This document shows positions 1 to 6,877 of a stretch of 64,000 nucleotides of DNA, in pieces. The position numbers were made by a program, and so were the translations under genes. The stretch is from Rhizobium croatiense (GTDB taxonomy: Bacteria > Pseudomonadota > Alphaproteobacteria > Rhizobiales > Rhizobiaceae): contig NZ_JAILYJ010000011.1 in NCBI RefSeq assembly GCF_019793465.1, forward strand, positions 124,001 to 188,000. Direction: 5' to 3'. The first letter of the stretch is position 1. Every line of letters begins with the position of its first letter. The notes under the pieces were generated by a model. The model saw nothing but the letters and a program-made list of their open reading frames with translations. It was not told the DNA's origin and ran no database searches.

Positions 1-127
1 TCACCGCTTTGGCGAAACGGTCGGCATCGGAATAGACGGCGACCGAGGCAATGCCCATGCGCTGCAGGGTCTTGATCACCCGCACGGCAATTTCCCCGCG
101 GTTCGCGATCAGAACTTTCTTGAACAT
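1..127 (-). CDS. Guanidine/urea carboxylase, N-terminal fragment (runs off window)
   Basis: Only the first 42 codons lie in the window. They read MFKKVLIANRGEIAVRVIKT and on to a YSDADR segment, the classic opening of a biotin-carboxylase domain (ATP-grasp, BC N-terminal region). In this context, two nucleotides after a DUF1989 gene and in an operon headed by a guanidine-I riboswitch, it is most likely the biotin-dependent guanidine carboxylase, a family often annotated as urea carboxylase. It would make carboxyguanidine from guanidine, ATP and bicarbonate. An allophanate hydrolase would be expected further left, outside the window. Acetyl-CoA or propionyl-CoA carboxylase alpha subunits start the same way, so the specificity rests on neighbours. 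Confidence 0.8.
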   Translation of the reverse strand, partial: MFKKVLIANRGEIAVRVIKTLQRMGIASVAVYSDADRFAKAV

Positions 128-129
128 GA

Positions 130-780
130 TCAGGCCTCGCCATCCCAGATCAGCACCCGGATCGGCGTCGGATCGAAGCCGTTGCACGGGTTGTTGATCT
201 GCGGGCAATTGGAGATGACGCAGAGCACATCCATCTCGGCGACGAGTTCGACATAGTCCCCGGGTGCGGAAATACCGTCGACGATCGTCATCTCGCCGGT
301 CGGCTGGATCGGCACGTTCATGAAGAAATTGATGTTGGGCACGATATCGCGCTTGCTCATGCCGTGTTTCGAAACTTCGAGCAGGAAGTTGTCGCGGCAG
401 GCATGCAGGTATTTCGTGCCGTGGCCGAAGCGCACCGTATTGCTCTCGCAGGAGCAGGCGCCGGCCGAGGTGTCGTGGCGGCCGCAGCTGTCGGCCGTCA
501 TGGTCAGCATGACATTGCCTTCGCTCGACATGATCTTCGTGCCGATGCCGACATAGGCGGCACCCTGCATGCGCATCGTGTCCTGGTTGGAATAACGCTC
601 CGAGAAATCATCGGCACGGTAGAAAAGCGTGTCGATCGCCTGTTGTCCGTAGCTATCCTCGATACGGATGATCTGGCCCTTGCGCACGATCCCGGACCAC
701 GGCGCTTCGGCTGCAATGAAGTGATCCTGCGCGGCATTTTCCATGGTGCGGACAGGAGAGGTCTGGATGAAATCGGACAT
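130..780 (-). CDS. DUF1989 protein, urea-carboxylase-associated / carboxyguanidine deiminase subunit (Cys-rich paralogue)
   Basis: A 216-residue DUF1989 protein. The family signature is visible: Cys99-x2-His102-Asp103, then Cys109 and Cys111, and near the C-terminus a DYVELVAEMDVL stretch followed by SNCPQ. In characterised systems two DUF1989 paralogues form a carboxyguanidine deiminase that turns carboxyguanidine into allophanate, between guanidine carboxylase and allophanate hydrolase. The gene sits 10 nt after the second paralogue and 2 nt before the carboxylase, so all are probably co-translated. The cysteine/histidine set suggests this is the metal-binding, catalytic partner; that is inference. 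Older annotation would call it urea carboxylase-associated protein. Confidence 0.85.
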   Translation of the reverse strand: MSDFIQTSPVRTMENAAQDHFIAAEAPWSGIVRKGQIIRIEDSYGQQAIDTLFYRADDFSERYSNQDTMRMQGAAYVGIGTKIMSSEGNVMLTMTADSCGRHDTSAGACSCESNTVRFGHGTKYLHACRDNFLLEVSKHGMSKRDIVPNINFFMNVPIQPTGEMTIVDGISAPGDYVELVAEMDVLCVISNCPQINNPCNGFDPTPIRVLIWDGEA

Positions 781-790
781 CGTCTTCTCC

Positions 791-1612
791 TCAGGCCTGC
801 ATCAAGGCGTTGTTTTCGAAACCGCGCACCGCTTCGGCAGTTGCCGAGCGGCAAAGATCGTCCGCAGCCGGGGCTTCCGCCTTGTAGCGCGTGATGACAA
901 CAGGTTTCGGCTGGTAGGTTGGATCCGGATCGAGCGGATGCGGGCAATTGGAAAAGCCGACCAGAATGTCCATCTCGGCACGGAGTTCGACATAATCGCC
1001 GCTGTTGGAGCGCTTGCCCTGCCAGCCGAAGCCGCCGGCCTCGGCAAGGCGCACGGGCGCGAAGAGATTGAGGATGCCGGGAATATCGCGACGGGTAAGG
1101 CCGAGCTTGCCGGCGACGAGGACCAGGTTGTCGCGGGTGTTGCGCGTCTTTTCGCCGGGATATTTGGCTGCGTTCGAGGCAGCCGTCGAGCCGCCCATCA
1201 GGCAGTCATGGGCGCCGGAACTGTCTTCGATCATCGAGAACATGATGCGCCCCATGTCCGAGAAGATCACGCGCCCCTTGCCGAGCGCCGTCGTCCATTG
1301 GACTTTGGCGGTATCGACGAGATTGATCCGTTCGCTGCTATCGGCGGCGCTCCAGGCGACGAGCGCCACGGTGGAATTGCCCTCCGCTTGTTCGATGCGG
1401 ATCGCCTCGCCGCGCGAAACTTTCGTCGACCAGTACCAGCCGCCCGGGACGGTTTCCCGGTGGATGATAGCGGCGTCGTCGATGGCCGGCGCCGGCAAGG
1501 GGCTGGGGCCGGGCAGCGCCTTGGGGGCGAATTCCAGCCCCTTCTTCTGATGCTCCTCATATCGCGCGCGGTTGGCGGCGATTTCTTCGGGTGAGCGTCC
1601 CACATGCATCAT
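791..1612 (-). CDS. DUF1989 protein, urea-carboxylase-associated / carboxyguanidine deiminase subunit (longer paralogue)
   Basis: A 273-residue DUF1989 protein, longer than its neighbour mainly through an N-terminal extension of about 50 residues. It keeps DYVELRAEMDIL and SNCPH near the C-terminus and a GAHD motif around residues 134-136. The Cys-x2-His-Asp and following cysteines of the shorter paralogue are mostly absent (SSGAHDCL here). It is therefore probably the non-identical partner of a heteromeric carboxyguanidine deiminase. Its start (ATG at 1612; a second ATG follows directly) overlaps the stop of the upstream ABC ATPase gene, indicating translational coupling. Confidence 0.85.
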   Translation of the reverse strand: MMHVGRSPEEIAANRARYEEHQKKGLEFAPKALPGPSPLPAPAIDDAAIIHRETVPGGWYWSTKVSRGEAIRIEQAEGNSTVALVAWSAADSSERINLVDTAKVQWTTALGKGRVIFSDMGRIMFSMIEDSSGAHDCLMGGSTAASNAAKYPGEKTRNTRDNLVLVAGKLGLTRRDIPGILNLFAPVRLAEAGGFGWQGKRSNSGDYVELRAEMDILVGFSNCPHPLDPDPTYQPKPVVITRYKAEAPAADDLCRSATAEAVRGFENNALMQA

Positions 1613-2433
1613 TGCATCTCTCCTGACGGTGCCAGGTCGTCCCGGCTGTGCCCCAGGGAAGCGACCGGGCCGTCCCGATCGGGGCTGAAGATCGATGGCT
1701 GGCCGGCAAGGCGCGGCGGCCAGATGGAAATATCCTTGGTGATGGTGGCACCGTAGCGCTCCCTTTCCTCCGGCCGGTTGCGGCGGCGCTCGAATGCCAC
1801 GACACGGTTCGCAAGCGTGAAGGCTTCGCGCATGTCATGCGTGACCATGACAACGGTCATCTGCGTCTCGTGCCAGAGCCGCTTCATCAGCGTGTGGATC
1901 TCGGCGCGGATGCCCGGATCGAGCGCGCCGAAGGGTTCGTCGAGCAGCAGCACTTTCGGCTTCATGATTAGCGCCTGGGCCAGCGCAAGGCGCTGCTGCA
2001 TGCCACCCGAAAGCTGGGCCGGGTATTTGCCTTCGGAACCGGCAAGACCCACCTCGGCAATCAGCCGGCCCGCTTCCTCGAGCGCGTTGCGGCGGGGCGC
2101 GCCGAAGAGCTTGGCCCTGTAGCGCGCGGCGGAAAATTCCCTGCCGAGCAGGACATTGCCGAGCACGGTCAGATGCGGGAAGACGGAGTAGCGCTGGAAG
2201 ACGACACCGCGATCCGGCCCCGGCTCCGACGGCAGAGGCTCACCGTCGAGCAGAATCTTGCCCTTCGTCGGCTGCTCCTGGCCGAGCAGCATGCGCAGAA
2301 ACGTCGTCTTGCCGCAGCCGGAGGGGCCGACGAGGGCGACGAAGGCGCGCGAAGCGACGGTGAGCGAGACGTCTTCCAGTACGATCTGATCGCCATATTC
2401 CTTCCAGACCCTTTCGATCTTCAGTTCGCTCAT
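1609..2433 (-). CDS. ABC importer ATP-binding protein, nitrate/sulfonate/taurine type (guanidine operon)
   Basis: ATPase of a NitT/TauT-type importer, 274 residues from the chosen start. Visible motifs: Walker A GPSGCGKTT, signature LSGGMQQRLALAQAL, Walker B VLLLDEPFGALD and the switch histidine in VMVTHDMREA. I chose ATG 2433 (MSELKIERVWKEYG) over an in-frame start at 2457, because 2433 overlaps the permease stop as ATGA, the usual coupled arrangement. The C-terminal tail after about residue 215 (ERRRNRPEERERYG) is typical of this ATPase group. With the permease and binding protein it forms one importer; the riboswitch upstream points to guanidine or a close relative as substrate. Confidence 0.9.
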   Translation of the reverse strand: MSELKIERVWKEYGDQIVLEDVSLTVASRAFVALVGPSGCGKTTFLRMLLGQEQPTKGKILLDGEPLPSEPGPDRGVVFQRYSVFPHLTVLGNVLLGREFSAARYRAKLFGAPRRNALEEAGRLIAEVGLAGSEGKYPAQLSGGMQQRLALAQALIMKPKVLLLDEPFGALDPGIRAEIHTLMKRLWHETQMTVVMVTHDMREAFTLANRVVAFERRRNRPEERERYGATITKDISIWPPRLAGQPSIFSPDRDGPVASLGHSRDDLAPSGEMQ

Positions 2434-3248
2434 GCCTGCTTCTCCAGCTCCGACCACGGGAAGACTGCGATACGCAAGCGATCGAGCAGGGCGTTCATGA
2501 CCACGGCAAGCAGCGTGATCCAGATGACGTAGGGAAAGATGATATCCATCGAGAGATAGCGGCGGACGAGGAAGATACGGTAGCCGAGGCCGGAATCGGA
2601 CGAGATCGCTTCGGCCGCGATCAGGAACAGCCAGGCAGGACCAAGCTGCAATCTCAGGCAGGTGATCAGCCGCGGCAGGATCTGCGGCAGCACGATACGC
2701 AGCCCAATCTGCCAGGAGGAGCCGCCAAGCGTTTCGGCCTTGACAATCTGTTCGCGGGGCAGCTCCAGCGCCTTCAATGCCAGGTCCCGGATCATCGTCG
2801 GTGCAACGCCGATAACGATGAGGGTGATCTTCGAGGTTTCGCCGAGCCCCATGACAATGAACAGGATCGGCAAAAGCGCGAGCGGCGGCACCATGGAGAT
2901 CACGGCGATGAAAGGGGCGAGCAGCGCGCGGAGATAGGGCAGCATGCCGATCAGCATGCCGATGAGAAGCGCGATCGCCGTCGAGATGCCGAGGCCGCAG
3001 AGTAGCCGGATCAGGCTCGCTCCGGTATCCGACCAGAGCAGATATTCACCCGTGCGCTGGTCGGCGATGAAAGCCAGGCGGTTGATCGCATCGGCGAAGC
3101 CCGCGAGGCTTGGTAGAAGCTTGTCATAGGGGTTTTCTGCCAATCGCGCAGCCGAGCCGGCGGCATAGGCAAGCGCGACCAGCACGAAGGGCAGCAGCGT
3201 CAAGGCAAGCTGCGCGCCCCGGCTTGGCCTCGTGTTGATCCAACGCAT
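2430..3248 (-). CDS. ABC importer permease, nitrate/sulfonate/taurine type (guanidine operon)
   Basis: A 272-residue inner-membrane permease of the BPD_transp_1 family. Hydrophobic segments are spread over its length. The cytoplasmic EAA-type loop is present around AETLGGSSWQIGLRIVLPQILPR cut as ETLGGSSWQ...VLPQILP, which contacts the ATPase. The start at 3248 is the first ATG of the frame and follows the binding-protein gene by 58 nt, a gap holding a GC-rich hairpin (3278-3296). The stop overlaps the ATPase start by 4 nt. It is the single permease gene of the operon, so the transporter should hold a homodimer of it. Confidence 0.9.
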   Translation of the reverse strand: MRWINTRPSRGAQLALTLLPFVLVALAYAAGSAARLAENPYDKLLPSLAGFADAINRLAFIADQRTGEYLLWSDTGASLIRLLCGLGISTAIALLIGMLIGMLPYLRALLAPFIAVISMVPPLALLPILFIVMGLGETSKITLIVIGVAPTMIRDLALKALELPREQIVKAETLGGSSWQIGLRIVLPQILPRLITCLRLQLGPAWLFLIAAEAISSDSGLGYRIFLVRRYLSMDIIFPYVIWITLLAVVMNALLDRLRIAVFPWSELEKQA

Positions 3249-3277
3249 GGGAAATGCTCCGCTGGGAAAGGGGAGGA

Positions 3278-3296
3278 GGCGCGGCCGAACCGCGCC
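3278..3296 (-). other. Intercistronic hairpin between binding-protein and permease genes
   Basis: A perfect 7-bp inverted repeat, GGCGCGG / CCGCGCC, with a 5-nt loop, lies in the 58-nt gap downstream of the substrate-binding-protein stop. No T-run follows on the minus strand, so it is more likely an mRNA-stabilising or partly attenuating stem than a full terminator. Such stems commonly raise binding-protein levels over permease levels in ABC operons. Confidence 0.55.
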
Positions 3297-3306
3297 CCTG
3301 TTGTGA

Positions 3307-4380
3307 TCAGAGCGAGGCGTCGGCCGCTGCCTTCATGTAGGTCTCGGTGAAGCGAAGCTTCACATTGCCGGTATCGCCCAGCACCTTGCCGTCAGGCATT
3401 TCGATACCGATAACGTCAGCGGACGGCGCGCCATTGCCGAGCAGGCCCTTTTCGAAAAGGAAACTGCGGACGAGATCCATGGTCTTCGGCAGGCTGGGCG
3501 AGGCGGTGAAGGCAACGGCGTCGGCCGGCTTATCGAAGAGCTTGGTCGCGGCGAGCTGCGCCTCGAAGCCGGCACGGTCGGTGCCGGATGCAGAGCCCAT
3601 GGCTTCGCGGGCGGCTTTGCCTTCGGCGGTATCGGCGCGCAGCAGTGCGGCCGTCTCGTACCAGATGCCGGCAAGAGCCTTGCCGAAGTTCGGATTGTCC
3701 TTCAGCACGTCGGTATTGGCGACCATCAGGTCTATGATCTCCCCCGGGACCTGCGAGCTGTCGAAAACCTTTTTGGCGCTGGGATCCTCCAGAATGGTGG
3801 AGACGAGTGGATTCCAGGTGACGACGGCGCTGACATCAGGCGTCTTGTAGGCGGCGACCATGTCGGCATCTGATGTATTGACCACCTTCACGTCGCGCTC
3901 GCTCAGCTTGATGCTTTCAAGCGCACGGGCGAGTAGATAGTGCGAGACGGAAAACTCGACGAGATTGACGTTCTGGCCCTTGATGTCGCTAAGGCTCGCC
4001 TTGTCCTTCAGGATGACGGCGTCATTGCCGTTCGAAAAGTCGCCGACGATGACCGCCGTCGTGTCGACCCCGCCGGCCGCCGGGATCGAGAGGCCGTCCA
4101 TGTTGGTGAGCGTCACGGCATCAAAGGCGCCCGCCGTGTACTGGTTCATCGACTCGACGTAATCGTTGAACTGGGTGACTTCGATATTGATGCCGTATTT
4201 ATCGGCCCATTTCTTGACGATGCCGTGATCGGCGGCATAGCCCCATGGCATCCAACCGACATAGATGGACCAGGCAACCTTGAAACTGGCTTTCGGTGCT
4301 GCGCCAGCGGGGGAGCCGAACCCGAAAGCCAACGATACCGAAAGGGCCGTTACGGAAAGAATCTTCGAAAAAGTCTGCAT
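3307..4380 (-). CDS. ABC importer substrate-binding protein, riboswitch-controlled, probable guanidine-type ligand
   Basis: A 357-residue periplasmic binding protein of the NMT1/TauA-like superfamily. It has a Sec signal peptide (MQTFSKILSV...GAAPK, cleavage probably around residue 27). The mature part opens with KVAWSIYVGWMPWGYA, typical of this family, and contains a run of aromatic residues (W, Y, W, W, Y) that could box a small cation. It is the first gene after the guanidine-I riboswitch at 4453-4558. Its Shine-Dalgarno (AAGGGG, 4388-4393) is embedded in a hairpin described separately. The ligand as guanidine is inferred from the riboswitch and operon, not from the binding site. Confidence 0.88.
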   Translation of the reverse strand: MQTFSKILSVTALSVSLAFGFGSPAGAAPKASFKVAWSIYVGWMPWGYAADHGIVKKWADKYGINIEVTQFNDYVESMNQYTAGAFDAVTLTNMDGLSIPAAGGVDTTAVIVGDFSNGNDAVILKDKASLSDIKGQNVNLVEFSVSHYLLARALESIKLSERDVKVVNTSDADMVAAYKTPDVSAVVTWNPLVSTILEDPSAKKVFDSSQVPGEIIDLMVANTDVLKDNPNFGKALAGIWYETAALLRADTAEGKAAREAMGSASGTDRAGFEAQLAATKLFDKPADAVAFTASPSLPKTMDLVRSFLFEKGLLGNGAPSADVIGIEMPDGKVLGDTGNVKLRFTETYMKAAADASL

Positions 4381-4387
4381 AGAAATT

Positions 4388-4443
4388 CCCCTTTTGCTTT
4401 TTCAAAAAGGGATCGGCAAAGACCATCGCGCCGCCAATCCCTT
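4388..4443 (-). promoter_or_regulatory. Riboswitch expression platform: SD-sequestering hairpin with a competing alternative stem
   Basis: On the minus-strand RNA three short segments can pair in mutually exclusive ways. Segment A (AAGGGAT, 4443-4437), segment B (ATCCCTTTT, 4413-4405) and segment C (AAAAGGGG, 4395-4388). B with C makes a 7-bp stem, CCCTTTT/AAAAGGG with a 9-nt loop, hiding the Shine-Dalgarno of the binding-protein gene. A with B makes a 7-bp stem that frees it. Segment A follows the aptamer directly, so ligand binding could control which stem forms. This is read directly from complementarity; translational control is inference. Confidence 0.65.
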
Positions 4444-4452
4444 GGCTTACGA

Positions 4453-4558
4453 GATCTCCCGGGCTTTTGTCCCGCCGTGCATCCGGTGGGATTTCTCCCC
4501 CAGCCGGTGGTGGCTCTCGGACCAGCACGCTCCCAAAGAGGAACGCCGGAACCCTAGC
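4453..4558 (-). promoter_or_regulatory. Guanidine-I (ykkC) riboswitch aptamer
   Basis: The minus strand carries the conserved ykkC/guanidine-I landmarks in order: CTAGGGTTCCG at the 5' end (4556-4546 region), TGGTCCGAGAGCCACC, a CTGGGGGAGAAATCCCACCGG hairpin arm (GGGAGAAATCCC core), then GCACGGCGGGACAAAAGCCC and GGGAGAT at the 3' end. Family knowledge: this class binds free guanidinium and switches on guanidine exporters, carboxylases and importers. Here it lies 73 nt upstream of an ABC binding-protein gene whose operon ends in two DUF1989 genes and a biotin carboxylase. The match is strong enough to name the class by eye. Confidence 0.93.
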
Positions 4559-5057
4559 CACCAACTCGCGAAGTTTCATGCAAGAGGTGTGCCACGTCAT
4601 AAGTCATTGATTTGGCTAGCTGCAATTTCTCGTCGGACTAACACTGTGTACACTGTGCAGCAATTGCCTATTTCTTGAACATCGGCGGAGGGCGATGGCA
4701 GAATTTGGTGCGCGAGGCTGCATGGCACGCTTTCTAAAGCGGAAGATCGTATTCCAGAGGCCATCAAACTGGTCGCGAGGCTGATATCGGAGCATCCGGA
4801 TAGGCTTTCGGTAGTGCTGCCGCAATCGCGCGAAGGTGCAGCGTTTCCCAGACGAGCGTCCATCGCCTTGCCCAGCACATCGGGTTTCGAACATTCGCCG
4901 CGCCCGTTGGCCAGATCCGGGGACGGTCATCTTCTTTCCCTCTCTTCGAGCGTTTCTGCTTCAAACTTGATTATGCCCGGACACTCCCACGCCAAAGCCG
5001 CACCTGAAATTCACCTCCAGGTGCGGTTCATTGGCGCTGGATGGAGAGACTCGTGAT
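4559..5057. other. Intergenic region between guanidine operon and BCCT remnant, no gene supported
   Basis: About 500 bp without a convincing gene; the short frames here (for example 4597-4878 minus) have no recognisable motif and no good ribosome site. It must contain the promoter of the riboswitch transcript: a TTGCAT-like -35 followed at 17 nt by TGGCTA close to the aptamer start is one weak candidate. Upstream lies a direct repeat, ACACTGTG-T-ACACTGTG (4641-4657). At its right end is a perfect 9-bp inverted repeat, CCGCACCTG/CAGGTGCGG (4998-5026). Confidence 0.5.
4998..5026. terminator. Perfect 9-bp stem-loop downstream of the BCCT remnant
   Basis: CCGCACCTG (4998-5006) and CAGGTGCGG (5018-5026) are perfect complements around an 11-nt loop. 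It lies about 30 nt beyond the stop of the minus-strand BCCT remnant, where a transcription terminator would be. No clear T-run follows, so an operator or a stabilising stem is possible instead. Confidence 0.45.
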
Positions 5058-5990
5058 CTATTCAACAGCCGGTGTGGCCAATTGCGGACCTTCTGAAAGG
5101 GGAGAGAGTGGCTCAGGCCGGTCTTCCAGGTCGTCCAACAGTGCCGTCCATAGCGAGGCGCATAGTCCGACCATGACGACGAGGAAGGGTGCTGCCGCGA
5201 TAATCGACGCGGTCTGCAAGCCCTGCAAGCCTCCCATCACCAGCAACACACAGGCCGACGCTCCGGCGAGGCCACCCCACAGCACGACGATGCCGCGTGC
5301 GGGCTCAAGCGTGCCGCGAGACGAGAGCATGCCCATCACTATCGAGGCGGCATCCGCGCCCGAGATAAAGAAGATGGCGACAAGGAAGATCGCGACGAAT
5401 GAGGTGAGCGCGGTTGCGGGATATTGTTCAAGCAGGGCAAACAGCGAGATGGCGGCCCCCTTCGTGTTGACAGCCTCGACGAGGCCGCCGGCCCCCATCA
5501 GTTCGGAATGTAGCGCCGTGCCACCCATGATCGTGAACCAGAGGAAGGTTACGCCGCTCGGAATGAGCAGAACGCCGATGATGAATTCACGGATCGTGCG
5601 CCCCTTGGAGATGCGTGCAATGAAGACCCCTACGAAAGGCGCCCAGGAAACCCACCAAGCCCAGTAGAAGATCGTCCAGCTGCCCAACCACTTGCCGTCG
5701 CTGAAGGCGGCGGTGCGGAACGACATGGTGACGAGATCGGATAAATAGTCCCCAAGTGCTTCGGTGAAGGTATTGAGGATGAAGATGGTCGGCCCGATGA
5801 TGGCTAGGAACAGTAGCAGCACGGCCGCGATCACCATGTTCATGTTACTCAGGAACTGAACGCCCTTGCCCACTCCGGAAACTGCCGAAAGGATAAATAG
5901 CACCGACAACACCGCGATGATCGTAAGGGCAATTCCCGTTCCCTCACCGATTCCCCAAAGAAAATTCAGACCGCTGTTCTCAAGCACCAA
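5058..5990 (-). pseudogene. BCCT-family (betaine/carnitine/choline) transporter, N-terminally truncated
   Basis: The 310-residue frame matches only the C-terminal two thirds of a BCCT transporter. It opens in the middle of the protein at NSGLNFLWGIGEGTG and continues through the SGVGKG...LSNMN helix. The conserved tryptophan-rich segment WTIFYWAWWVSWAPFVGVFIARIS that lines the substrate path follows. Intact family members have about 500-700 residues, so roughly 200 N-terminal residues and several membrane helices are missing. Upstream there is a stop codon in frame and then, within 190 bp, a TetR gene; there is no room for the missing part. It is therefore probably a dead remnant of a compatible-solute transporter. 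Confidence 0.8.
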
Positions 5991-6172
5991 GGGGCGTTGG
6001 TTCGATCCGCGTCAAGGCGGTCATCAAGTCCGTCTTCAATGTACGAAAATGACTTCTTGAATCCGTGGGTTGCAAGTTCGAACTTCTCCATGGCGCCCGT
6101 GGACGAACCACCGATAAAATTCTCCCTTGCAGTCAACACCAGCGATCAACGTGTCTTCGGTCGAACTCCCAG

Positions 6173-6790
6173 TCAGGTCCGAAGCTCCCCGGGCCAGGCC
6201 GTGAGTGCGATGTCGATCAGTCGCTTCAGCCGCGTGTTGCAGGCGCCATCGCAGGCTTGGGCGGACATCCCTTGAATGATCGCACCGTAGAACCGCGCGA
6301 GCGTATCGGTGTCGGTTTGCGTCGGCAGTTCACCGTCCTCGACGGCACGGTCGAAGCGGGCTTTGAGGGTCTGTATTGCTGCTTCGCGCAAGGCCGCCGT
6401 CATCCGTGCGACGGACGCATTTTCTTCCGCATGTTGGAGGACGGCCGTCGAGACCATGCAGCCTCGCGGCTTGTCCGGCTGGGTGTCGCCGTCGGCGATA
6501 TCGTAGAGGTACAGGCGTAGGGCATCGTAAGCCGGTAGATGCGATTGCAGGATCTGCGACCGGCGCGTGCTCTCACGGGCAATGCTGAAATCGAGTGCCT
6601 GACGGTACAAGTCTTCCTTTGAGCCGAACATCGAATAGAGGGTCGGTGGATTGATACCCATCGCCTTCGTAAGGTCGGCCGTCGAGGTTCCTTCGTAGCC
6701 GCGTTCCCAAAACAGCCGCGCTGCGATGTCAAGCCCGACGTCGCGATCGAGCAGGCGCGGTCTGCCTCGTTTGCGGACTTGCTTCTCCAT
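6173..6790 (-). CDS. TetR/AcrR-family transcriptional repressor
   Basis: A 205-residue TetR-type regulator. The N-terminal HTH is clear (residues about 15-60: RLFWERGYEGTSTADLT, then MGINPPTLYSMFGSKEDLY). The C-terminal ligand domain carries a CMVST motif and HAEEN seen in the subgroup linked to small oxidoreductase genes. It is divergent from the short-chain dehydrogenase at 6878 across an 87-bp gap. That gap holds two near-identical palindromes, one at each gene's start, so it very likely represses itself and the dehydrogenase. Inducer unknown. Confidence 0.9.
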   Translation of the reverse strand: MEKQVRKRGRPRLLDRDVGLDIAARLFWERGYEGTSTADLTKAMGINPPTLYSMFGSKEDLYRQALDFSIARESTRRSQILQSHLPAYDALRLYLYDIADGDTQPDKPRGCMVSTAVLQHAEENASVARMTAALREAAIQTLKARFDRAVEDGELPTQTDTDTLARFYGAIIQGMSAQACDGACNTRLKRLIDIALTAWPGELRT

Positions 6791-6794
6791 AAAA

Positions 6795-6855
6795 ATAGTG
6801 ATCCCTATTAAATCATTGACAGCCGTCTGTCGGGTCTTATTATAGGGGTCACTAT
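6795..6855. promoter_or_regulatory. Twin TetR-type operators in the divergent tetR/SDR promoter region
   Basis: Two 14-bp near-palindromes occur as an inverted pair: ATAGTGATCCCTAT (6795-6808) and ATAGGGGTCACTAT (6842-6855). The reverse complement of the second is ATAGTGACCCCTAT, differing from the first at one position. Each is itself an imperfect dyad of ATAG/CTAT arms. The left copy sits next to the tetR start codon and the right copy covers the -10 region of the SDR promoter, so a bound repressor would shut both directions. Confidence 0.8.
6816..6843 (+). promoter_or_regulatory. Sigma-70-type promoter of the SDR gene
   Basis: TTGACA at 6816-6821 is separated by 16 nt from TATTAT at 6838-6843, a near-consensus housekeeping promoter. 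The -10 box overlaps the left edge of the second TetR-type palindrome. Transcription would begin around 6850, with the Shine-Dalgarno GGAG just ahead of the ATG at 6878. Confidence 0.75.
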
Positions 6856-6877
6856 AAATTTAGCAACGGAGTGATCC

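Noticed and set aside
4597..4930. Possible small genes on the minus strand upstream of the riboswitch
   Set aside because: They would be read toward the riboswitch promoter region, have no motif or ribosome site, and overlap each other in two frames.
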